DNA from: G963668345 sp965226215
GTDB lineage: Bacteria; Acidobacteriota; Terriglobia; Bryobacterales; UBA6623
DNA length: 64,000 nt
Assembly (NCBI GenBank): GCA_965226215.1
Contig: CBDDCH010000002.1
Coordinates: forward strand, 3,038,001-3,102,000
Reading direction: 5' to 3'
The notes beneath the pieces were generated by a model. It saw only the letters and a list, made by a program, of their open reading frames with translations. It searched no databases and was not told the DNA's origin. Positions within the stretch are counted from its first letter, which is position 1. Each line of letters opens with the position of its first letter. Below are positions 37,866 to 45,852 of this stretch, one piece after another. The position numbers were made by a program, and so were the translations under genes.

Positions 37866-39566
37866 TCACCAGGTGTAGTGCACCGTGTAGGAGCGGCTTG
37901 CGGTGACATCGACAACGACGGTGATCTCGACGTCTTCCGGCCAGGGTGTACGACAAGCCTGGCGGCTTTCGTAGAGGCGTAGGTTCTCGCGGAGCAACCG
38001 CGCCAAATCGTGCCGTCCGGTCCGTTCGACTTCGGCGAGAATGTTGCGCTGCAACTGAACGGCCTTGCTGAATTCACCGACCTCGGCCAGTGCCATGGCC
38101 AGAGTCGCCGCGTGATCGAAGTCAGCTGCACTCTGATTCTCGAGTAGTTTCCGCGTGAGCTGGAGGGCACGTGATCCGTCGCGAATGGTTGCATCCGGAG
38201 ACGCCGCCAGAAGCCGCGCCAGTGCGTGGGCGAAGTCGGCGTTGTCGGGCATGGCTTGGTGGCCTTCTTCCAACCCGTCGAGAGCTTCGCGGTAACGCTC
38301 CGTACTGATAAGTGCTACGGAGTGCATGAACCGAGCAAAAGCGTTTTGAGGATCTTCCTTCACGACCGCGGCGTAGTGCGGCGCGGCCTCTTCATAGCGC
38401 TTCGCTCGCATCAACAGATTCGCTAGGTGGAAGTGTCCTTTTTGTAGAGAGGGGTCGAATCTCACGGCTGCGCGATAATGCCCGATGGCTCGCTGTTCCG
38501 ATCCCAGCTCGGTCAAGAGCACTCCCAGGTTGAAGTGGACCCGTGCATTCGTAGGCGCTAACTCCAGCGCTGCGGTGTAACTCTCAATAGCCGAACCGGG
38601 TTGACCCGCTTTCGCCAAAGCGGCGCCAAGATGCATGCGCGGCATGGGATCGTCAGGTTCGGCCTCCGCCATCTTGCGGAAGTGCCCGACAGCGTCAGCA
38701 AACCGGCCCTCGTGGAAAGCCTGCTTGCCGCGCATCCAGTGAGGCATCTTGCCGCGTCTCAATTGCTGGACTTCGTCGAGCAACGGCTGCGCGTATCTTG
38801 GCCTGCCGGTGCCTCGACGTTCCAACTAGGCGCGAGCTTTCTCAAGCTGGCCCAGCTTTCGGTAGGCGATGGCTAGTGCATAGTAAACCGTGGAAGCGGT
38901 GGGTTGCGCCTCAAGTGCTTCCTCGAAGTAGCGGACCGCTTTTGCTGGGTCGCCCTCGCTCTGCGCCATCTTGCCAAGGGCGAACAGAGCTGCCGCCGAA
39001 GACGGGTTCTGACGCAGCGCCTGCTCAAACAGAGGTCTTGCGACAGCGGTCTGGTTCCGTTCAAGGTTCGCTTCCGCCAGTCTCAAAAGTGCCGGCAGGT
39101 CAGCAGGTCGAATTTGCCGGGCGATTTCGAAGTAGGAGATTGCCTTCGGGAGTTGGCCTTTGTTGTCATACTGATCGCCCAAATAGTACGCCCACCGAAA
39201 GTCTTTCGGCACGAGGATGTGGGCGTTCCGATAACAAGCGATGGCTGCGTCGGGCATGTCATACGCCTGATACAGTTTGCCCATAGCTCCGTAGGTTTCA
39301 CCGAACTGGGCGTCCGTTGCCCCCGGTTTTTCGGTCACTTCGTCCAGTCGAGCCCGAGCAGCAACAAGTTGCTCGCGAACGACCTTTTCCAAGCTGCCCA
39401 AATGGGGGTGAAACACGGTCACGAGTTCCGGGCGGGGCCCCTCAGCAACGCCAGAGCTGCTCGAGACCGAAGTTGGATTCTGGGCCGGCCAGGGACAGAC
39501 GAGTGTTAGGTATGGCCACACGAGAATGAGCGCGCGAACTGAACTTTTGTTTGTCCGTTTCAGCAC
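37866..39566 (-). pseudogene. TPR protein partner of CRTAC1, split by an in-frame amber codon
   Basis: GTG 39566 begins two bases after the CRTAC1 stop and gives a signal sequence (RALILVWPYLTLVCPWPAQ). The protein runs for about 567 codons in one frame, with about ten tetratricopeptide repeats (for example GATDAQFGETYGAMGKLYQA, PADLPALLRLAEANLERNQT, ARVHFNLGVLLTELG). At 38826-38828 the frame has TAG between EKARA and LERRGTGRPRYAQPL; the sequence continues without any shift. The downstream half could restart at TTG just after the stop. TPR/CRTAC1 pairs are common in these bacteria, and the TPR part probably acts outside the cytoplasm as a scaffold. Confidence 0.75.
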
Positions 39567-39567
39567 A

Positions 39568-40705
39568 CTATTCACTGCTCTGGGAGACTTTTTCTCCGCT
39601 GCCCTCGACGAGCGTGGAGTACCGGTCGACCGGCAATCCCGACCACTTTTCAACTCGACCGCTGGGCCAGAAAGCCTGCACCTCGGTCACCTCCGCCGAC
39701 TCGCCCAGGCCGACCAGCACGCGTGGGTCGTTTGACGAACAATAGCTTCCGTCCGGCCGTACCCGCCGCCACAGAGTGGGAGCCGCCGGTCGAACCACGG
39801 CCACTCTAGCGCCATGCATGTCGCGTTTACCCTTGCCCCCCGTCAATCGCAGGCCGAGCCAGTGTCTTTTGTGGCCTACGTTGTTGATCAGCAGCCGGGC
39901 AGGACCGTTGTTGTTTACCAACATAACGTCGGTGTCGCCATCATTACCTATGTCCCCAAACGCCGCGCCGCGAGTGACCTCGGAAACTTTGAACACGGCA
40001 GCCTGCTCCGTCGTCTCCTGGAAACTGCCATTGCCGAGGTTGCGGAAGAGCTGGTTCGTTTGGTGCAGCGGATACGGGTCGCGAACGCGAGCTAGTGCTT
40101 CAATCGTTGTTACCCCGCCGTTGCCAACGAATATGTCAAGCCAGCCATCGTTGTCATAGTCGAAGAACGCCGTGCCGAATGCGGTGTAGGGCCGGCTGGG
40201 TGCGGCCACGCCGGTTTGCAGCGAACGGTCCTCGAACCAGCCACCCCCATCGTTGACGTATAGGGTGTTCTTCTCGCCCATCAGATGCGTCATGAAAAGG
40301 TCTTCGTCACCGTCGTTGTCAAAATCCCCGGCATCCACACCCATGCTGGATTCGGCTATGCCGTCTTGGTTGAGCGCTGTCCCCGCCAGCATCGCTTCGT
40401 TTCGGAAAGTGCCATCACGTTGGTTGATCCACAAGTGGTTGGGACGTCCGTCGTTCGCCACGTAGATATCCACGAAGCCGTCTGCGTTGAAATCCGCACA
40501 ACTGACCCCCAGGGCTCCGTTGTATTCGCTGGCGATGCGTGAGGTTGCCGAAACATCCTGAAAAGTACCATCACCTCGGTTGCGAAACAGCCTCTCGGGA
40601 ATGGGATCGAAGCTGAGGGGACTGCAGTAATCCACAGCACCCGAATGCGAGAAGCATTTCTTTACGTTCGTGAAACTGAAATTCACGTAATTGCCGACGT
40701 ATAAG
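39568..40705 (-). pseudogene. CRTAC1 / ASPIC-UnbV protein with FG-GAP repeats, N-terminus removed by IS1380 copy 3
   Basis: The remaining ~380 residues start LYVGNYVNFSF at the element border. They hold several calcium-binding FG-GAP/VCBS repeats (DFNADGFVDIYVANDG, DAGDFDNDGDEDLFM, DYDNDGWLDIFVGNGG, DIGNDGDTDVMLVNNN), then the ASPIC/UnbV domain (HWLGLRLTGGKGKRDMHGARV, LGESAEVTEVQAFWPSGR). These are secreted proteins of unknown role. The N-terminal ~150 or more residues, signal peptide included, are not found on the far side of the element, so they were lost rather than just separated. Confidence 0.8.
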
Positions 40706-42366
40706 CCAGGATTTCCGATTTGGCTCCTCTGACGGCACGAGTCTACACCCTCACCCGGCGAAGCGCAACCATTTCTCCACCCGAAAGAGGCGGCGGCTGA
40801 GGCGGGACCGATCGAGCCCCCTTCTTGCCCCTCATGGGGGCTGATCCGCCGCTGCGAAGTCAATTTCGCAGACACCTTTCCGAGCTTCCGTCCTCAGTAC
40901 TCAGGTTTCGCATTCGGCAAGTCGCGTGCTACCCGCCCGGCACAGGCAGCGCCCAGATCCTCCGCAGCATGTCGCCAAACAGGCGCCGGTTCAGATGTCC
41001 CTCCGCGAACAAGAGCCAGTAATACCGCGCGTGTTTAATTAGCCGTCCGCCCGTCTTCATCAGCCGGTGCTGCAAGCTCGTCAGCGACCAGCTCTTGATC
41101 CGTTGCGGCAGCCCCAGCCGCCGCCACAAGTTGCCCAGGTTATAGGCCAACACGCTGAGCTGCAAGCGCACCTCGTTCGCCCGGAAGCGATGGCACGACA
41201 GCCTTGTCCAGTGCGTCGCTTGCTTACCTTCTTTGATCCACTGCTCCGCCGTGCCGCGCTTGTTGTAGAAACGCACCACCGACCGGCTTGGCAAGCTCAT
41301 GTTCGTCACGATAAAACCGACGCGCGCGAATAGCTCGCCCTGGTGGTGCTCGACCTTGGCGACAACTCGTCTGGGCCCCTTCCAGCTCTCCGCCTGATAG
41401 CGAAAGCTCTTGTAGCGCACTAGCGGCTTGCGGCCGGGCCTCCCCGGCGGACGAAACAGGATGTCTTCGATCTCCAGCTCCAGGCTCTTATTGGCCGGAA
41501 TGCGGATCGCGTAGTCCGCGCCGCGCTCCTCCAGTGCTTCGTAGATCTCGGGCTTGGCGAAGGCGGCATCGGCGCGAAAGGTGACCTGTTTGCCTTCGGC
41601 CAGTTGGCGCTCGATCTCCGGCAACAATAGCTCATCCCAGTCCTCGGCGCTGTGCACGTTGCCGGGACGCAGCTTGGCAGCGAGGCAATCACCATGACCG
41701 TTGAACAAAAGCAACGGGTGGTAGCAGACCGACTCGAAGTGTCCGTTGTAGGCACTGCCTTCCTGTTGGCCATGGACCGGACTCTCGGTGGAGTCCATGT
41801 CCAGAACGACCCGCTCGGAGTCGTCGAACGCCTCCGCTTGCCCGACCAGCTCTCGGTTCAGCGCCATCAGCCCCAGCAGGTTCTCTTCGCTCGCCAGCAT
41901 CTCCGTCTCGAAGCCGTGCAGCGTCGAGGTCAAGGCCGCACCGCGATCCCAGATCTTCTGCGAACCGATCAAGCGAAACGTCGGGTCAGCCGACACTCGG
42001 ACGGCGTCGTTGACGTCCTCGTAGCCTGCCAAGCGGCTGTAGACCGACTGCCGCAACAGATCAGCGAACGTGAACTGCTTGTTTGTGCCTTGCCGGGAGT
42101 CGGTGAGATGCTCGCCGATCAGTTTCCCGAGTCCGAGTCGCTCGTCCAACTCCCGAACCAGGATCAAGCCACCGTCGGAAGTGACGTGCGATCCCTGGAA
42201 ATCGACTTTCAACGAGCCGTTGAAACTTAGCTGGAATGGCTTGGTTTGTTTTTCACCCATTGGGTGTTGGCCTCCATGGCGTCCTCATCGGGCTCTAGCC
42301 CCTATGAATAAAGACGCTCAAGGCCGCCGGAAGGTCGAGAGGTCTGAATCAAATTGGAAATGCGGG
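40706..42366 (-). mobile_element. IS1380-family insertion sequence, copy 3
   Basis: 1661 bp with the same ends as copies 1 and 2. The flanking pentamers are ATAAG and GTAAC, so there is no target duplication. The left side is a beheaded CRTAC1 gene; the right side is the 5' region of a DUF3179 gene. This is the only copy with a full transposase frame. Confidence 0.92.
40929..42260 (-). CDS. IS1380-family transposase, intact (copy 3)
   Basis: 443 residues from ATG 42260. The N-terminal part (KPFQLSFNGSLKVDFQGSHVTSDGG) is complete, with Leu17 where the other copies have a stop. The catalytic aspartates lie in VLDMDSTE and FRADAAFAKPE, and the glutamate in YNKRGTAEQWIKEGK; the insertion domain and the C-terminal WRRLGLPQRIKSWSL region are normal. 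It could mobilise all three copies in trans. Confidence 0.95.
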   Translation of the reverse strand: MGEKQTKPFQLSFNGSLKVDFQGSHVTSDGGLILVRELDERLGLGKLIGEHLTDSRQGTNKQFTFADLLRQSVYSRLAGYEDVNDAVRVSADPTFRLIGSQKIWDRGAALTSTLHGFETEMLASEENLLGLMALNRELVGQAEAFDDSERVVLDMDSTESPVHGQQEGSAYNGHFESVCYHPLLLFNGHGDCLAAKLRPGNVHSAEDWDELLLPEIERQLAEGKQVTFRADAAFAKPEIYEALEERGADYAIRIPANKSLELEIEDILFRPPGRPGRKPLVRYKSFRYQAESWKGPRRVVAKVEHHQGELFARVGFIVTNMSLPSRSVVRFYNKRGTAEQWIKEGKQATHWTRLSCHRFRANEVRLQLSVLAYNLGNLWRRLGLPQRIKSWSLTSLQHRLMKTGGRLIKHARYYWLLFAEGHLNRRLFGDMLRRIWALPVPGG

Positions 42367-42547
42367 GTAACTTGTTACCGCGTAATCGCGAATAGCATAG
42401 TGCAAGGAAGCGAAACAGGCGAGGCCGGCTAACCCGACGACAGTTCCAGCCCGGCTCTCCCGTGTCGCCCTGAGAAAGGTCCCTGCCATCGCACTCATAG
42501 CTTTTGCTCTGACGGCGGTTCTGATTCTGAGCCAACTGCAACCCTTC

Positions 42548-44203
42548 TTGCCCGGCCTAGCCGCCGCGACCCCGCCCCCGGCCGACAAGGCACGAAAGAA
42601 GAACGGACGGTTGACGCTTCGGGTCCTGCCGCTGCCCACAAGCGCGTCTTTTCCGCTGGCCGTCCGGCGCATAGGCCAGTCTCACGACAGACGCTACATC
42701 GCCCCGCTGATCGACGTAATTCCGTTTACGAAGAGCCAAGAGAATTTCGCCGTCCTTGGCCAAGCGTTGGGGAACCTGACGGGCGAGAGAATCGATCGCT
42801 GGGAGTCCCCCTGGCACGACCTGATGGTCTGGTACGGCGAGCGCCCGGAATTGAAAGCGCCCCCAGGGTACGTCGGGTGGAAGGGACACTTGCTTTCACT
42901 GGTCGACCCTCGTTTCCGACTGTTTCTCTACGATGAGGCACCGACGTCGATCCGGGTGGAAGAAATTGTCTGGGGCGGCGTGGTGGTGGATGGCCTTCCT
43001 GCTCTCGTCAACCCCAAGACAATCGAGGCCGAGAAAGCCGGGTACTTGCGCGATACGGAAGCGGTCTTCGGTGTGAGCATCAACGGGGATCATCGCGCGT
43101 ACCCGCTGCGTATCCTCGACTCACACGAGATGGCCAACGACGTCGTGGGCGGCAAGTCGGTAGCGCTGGCCTATTGCACGCTTTGCGGCGCGGGCATTCT
43201 TTTCGACACAACGGCCGGAGAAACCACCTACGAGTTCGGTTCCTCGGGCCTGCTGTATCGTTCGAACAAGCTCATGTACGACCGCAAGACTCGCAGCTTG
43301 TGGAATCAGCTCACCGGGGAACCTGTCGTCGGCAGGCTTGTGGGAAGCGGCATCAAGCTCCGCGTCCTGCCGATTGTGCTGACCTCCTGGGGAGAATGGA
43401 AGCGCCGGCACCCGGACACCACCGTGCTCAGTCGTGAAACAAAATACCGCCGTGACTATGCGATCGGCGCTTCCTACGGCGACTATTTCGCCTCCCCCGG
43501 CACCATGTTCCCGGTCTGGAAGCGGAGTCAGGCGCTTGCGAAAAAAGAGCGCATTTTTGCCATTCGCATTGACGGCGTCCCGAAAGCGTATCCCCTTCAT
43601 GAACTCAACCGCGGCGGGGGTGTCGTCAACGACACGCTGGGATCGAAACCGCTGGTCGTAGTCTATCGTGATGCCGTGGGACGAGTGCCCTTACCCCAGA
43701 CTTGGCGCCAAACGCTAGCGAAGCTCGGTGGCTCTCGAGCGAACATAGTCTTCGCGAACGACCTCAACCTGAAGACCGCGCGCAAGGTTGTTAAGAAACG
43801 CAAGACCCTCGTGAACGATCTGACGGCGGAAATGCTTCTTGCCATGCCGACCGAAACCCGGCTGGCCTTGCTTACTGAACGGACCCCGAAAGAGAAGAAA
43901 GGATCCGAGGCCCGCCAGGGCATGTTCGCGCCCGACTTCCGTAACGAAGTCGCCCTGCGAGGACTAATCGGCGAGACCCGCGCTTACGAGCGCGGCTCAC
44001 AGCGCTTTCGATCTTCCGACTCCGCGGACAACCTACTCGACGAACACGGCCGAACGTGGCGCGTCACCGAGCAAGCGCTCGTCGGCCCCGACGACGAACG
44101 CCTCCCACGTCTCGGCGGCCACCTCGCCTATTGGTTCGGCTGGTTTTCCTTCTTCCCGCAAACGGAAGTCTACAAGAGCGAACCCGAACCCGCCGGGGAT
44201 TAG
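42548..44203 (+). CDS. DUF3179 protein, possibly 5'-truncated
   Basis: 551 residues from TTG 42548. Conserved DUF3179 features are DGLPALVNPK-like and FGVSINGDHRAYPLRILDSHEMANDVVGG, then VALAYCTLCGAG, LYRSNKLMYDRKTRSLWNQLTG, and a second YPLHELNRGGGVVNDTLG. The family is membrane-associated and uncharacterised. The frame is open upstream to 42401 and encodes a signal-type helix (IALIAFALTAVLILSQLQPF), but that stretch has no ATG, GTG or TTG. The real start may have been lost when IS1380 copy 3 arrived 35 bp further upstream. Confidence 0.75.
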   Translation: MPGLAAATPPPADKARKKNGRLTLRVLPLPTSASFPLAVRRIGQSHDRRYIAPLIDVIPFTKSQENFAVLGQALGNLTGERIDRWESPWHDLMVWYGERPELKAPPGYVGWKGHLLSLVDPRFRLFLYDEAPTSIRVEEIVWGGVVVDGLPALVNPKTIEAEKAGYLRDTEAVFGVSINGDHRAYPLRILDSHEMANDVVGGKSVALAYCTLCGAGILFDTTAGETTYEFGSSGLLYRSNKLMYDRKTRSLWNQLTGEPVVGRLVGSGIKLRVLPIVLTSWGEWKRRHPDTTVLSRETKYRRDYAIGASYGDYFASPGTMFPVWKRSQALAKKERIFAIRIDGVPKAYPLHELNRGGGVVNDTLGSKPLVVVYRDAVGRVPLPQTWRQTLAKLGGSRANIVFANDLNLKTARKVVKKRKTLVNDLTAEMLLAMPTETRLALLTERTPKEKKGSEARQGMFAPDFRNEVALRGLIGETRAYERGSQRFRSSDSADNLLDEHGRTWRVTEQALVGPDDERLPRLGGHLAYWFGWFSFFPQTEVYKSEPEPAGD

Positions 44204-44972
44204 CCGTCACGAAGCCGAGCGCATCACAAGGCGGTCCAGTCATGCCGTCCCCCGCCGCACGAACCCACGCGCTGCGAAGAAGAGCCACACGCCCAAGGGT
44301 GTGGTCGCGGCTCTGGCGACGGGTGAGCGTTTCCGATCGGCCAGATGATTACGCAACCTTAAGTTCTCCCTTCCGCAGCTCCGAACTGCCGCCCACAAAC
44401 CTTCTGTAAATGGCTGGATAAAAAGGCGTTATGAGGAATTGGCTTTGTTTGGTCATTTTATTGCCCGGTAGCTCGGCTGCTCCGATCGTCCGTTGTTGCC
44501 CTGTTGCCCCTCGAGGCCGCTCGCCCTTAGGCGGGGGTCCTCTTGTATTTGTATCCCCCTGGAGCGATCCGTCGGGTCTTGCCGAGCTGGCCGTCCCGCC
44601 GTACTGGAAACTAGCCGTAACTCGTTGATTCCCTGTTGGTTGTGCGAAATCGGCTTTGTTTGGTAATTTCTTTCGTCCATTGGTTCGTGGCTCTGCAGTG
44701 TCAGTGCTCGAACTGGCCCCGACTGCTTCGGGTACCCAATCATAATTGTACCTTGCCAATCCAAGGTGGTGGTGCCATTAACGGAATTAAGTTGCTTTGA
44801 ATGAACAACTTGGCTTACGTGATACGTCGGGTAGAAAGGAGAACCTGAGCGGTCCGTCTGCACGGCGAGGTGGGCCCACCCCGGGCCCCGATCGGCCGTC
44901 GCGGGCGACCGGACGCGGGAATGAAGATCGAATGTGCGGGACTACCGCGAAGGAAAGGCGACTCGCGAACAC
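44204..44972. other. Intergenic region with repeats and a hairpin
   Basis: No gene seen in about 770 bp. A hairpin (AGAGCCACACGCCC...GGGTGTGG...GGCTCT) lies at 44281-44314, a possible terminator of the DUF3179 gene although without a T-tract. A short direct repeat around GGCTTTGTTTGGT occurs at about 44437-44459 and 44652-44670. Open frames here look compositional. Confidence 0.45.
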
Positions 44973-45629
44973 TCAGCGCGGCTTGAAACGCGGATAGTAC
45001 GTCCGATAACCCAGAAGGCGCGCCGTCGGCCCGATGGCACGGAACAGGAGTCGCTGGGCCGGCACCGGTGGATCGGCCAGCCACGAATCGTAGACAGGGC
45101 TGAAGCGCGACATCTGAAGCAATGCCCTGAGAGCTTGCTTATTGGCGGGGTCTTCATCAAAGAACCCATAAACCTGCGTGAGAAAGACGCTGAACGGCTC
45201 GGGGATCCCGTACTCTTCGGTCAGCGGGCCCCGCACGACCACCGGTTTGTTCGTCTGGTTGAAGGGCTTGTGCGGCGTGCCGGGCGAAACAAGAAAGGAC
45301 TCGGACGGACCCAGCTCCCTAACCTCACCGTTTGCCAGCAGGCTCAGCGTGCCCTCAGCGACGATAAATCGCTCCGAGAAAGACGTGTGGATGTGTTCGG
45401 GCGGTCCCGGCGCATTGGGGCGCAAGGTCAATTCGAGCCAGAACAATCCGCCCTCGCGTTTCAGGATTTGCTGCTCGAACCCTTCCACCTTGCTGGCGAA
45501 GATGTACCCGACGGGAGGGTAGTAAGATTCGTCGGGCGCCGGTTCAGGAAAAACGAACTGGTCAAGCACGGCACCGCCGAGGAGGTAGAACACCAACACG
45601 GAGATTGAGGACTTCAGTATTCGCTTCAT
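44973..45629 (-). CDS. Cupin-domain protein with N-terminal membrane anchor
   Basis: 218 residues. An N-terminal hydrophobic segment (ISVLVFYLLGGAVLDQFVF) acts as an anchor or signal. The cupin core has EHIHTSFSERFIVAEGTLSLL, with the two His and Glu in motif 1, and SFLVSPGTPHKPFNQ in motif 2, so a metal site is probable. The C-terminal ~70 residues (FSVFLTQVYGFFDEDPANKQALRALLQM) are helical and found in a group of cupins whose role is not known. No functional partners are adjacent. Confidence 0.75.
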   Translation of the reverse strand: MKRILKSSISVLVFYLLGGAVLDQFVFPEPAPDESYYPPVGYIFASKVEGFEQQILKREGGLFWLELTLRPNAPGPPEHIHTSFSERFIVAEGTLSLLANGEVRELGPSESFLVSPGTPHKPFNQTNKPVVVRGPLTEEYGIPEPFSVFLTQVYGFFDEDPANKQALRALLQMSRFSPVYDSWLADPPVPAQRLLFRAIGPTARLLGYRTYYPRFKPR

Positions 45630-45852
45630 CGTGATTTCTTGGAGGCGCCCTAGGGATCAATACTTGTCACATAGGATAAGCGAGACCGCGGAGCGCTGTA
45701 GGATAGTAGCCCAGGCTGGAGAGCTGTCGGGCAGAACCCTGGGCGGGAACCAAGACACGTCCGAGCCCCGGCAGGGTCGAAGGAACACTGTAGAACCCGT
45801 GCTTTGATGAGCATTTTGCTCGCGCACACCCTCGATGAGCGAATCCCCTCTC

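Noticed and set aside
40706..40875. CRTAC1 start inside IS1380 copy 3
   Set aside because: An ATG at 40875 is in frame, but the first ~57 codons are element sequence; this is a fusion frame, not the native start.
44349..44863. Open frames in the DUF3179-cupin intergenic region
   Set aside because: Overlapping frames on the minus strand have repeat-derived, low-complexity translations and no ribosome binding site.
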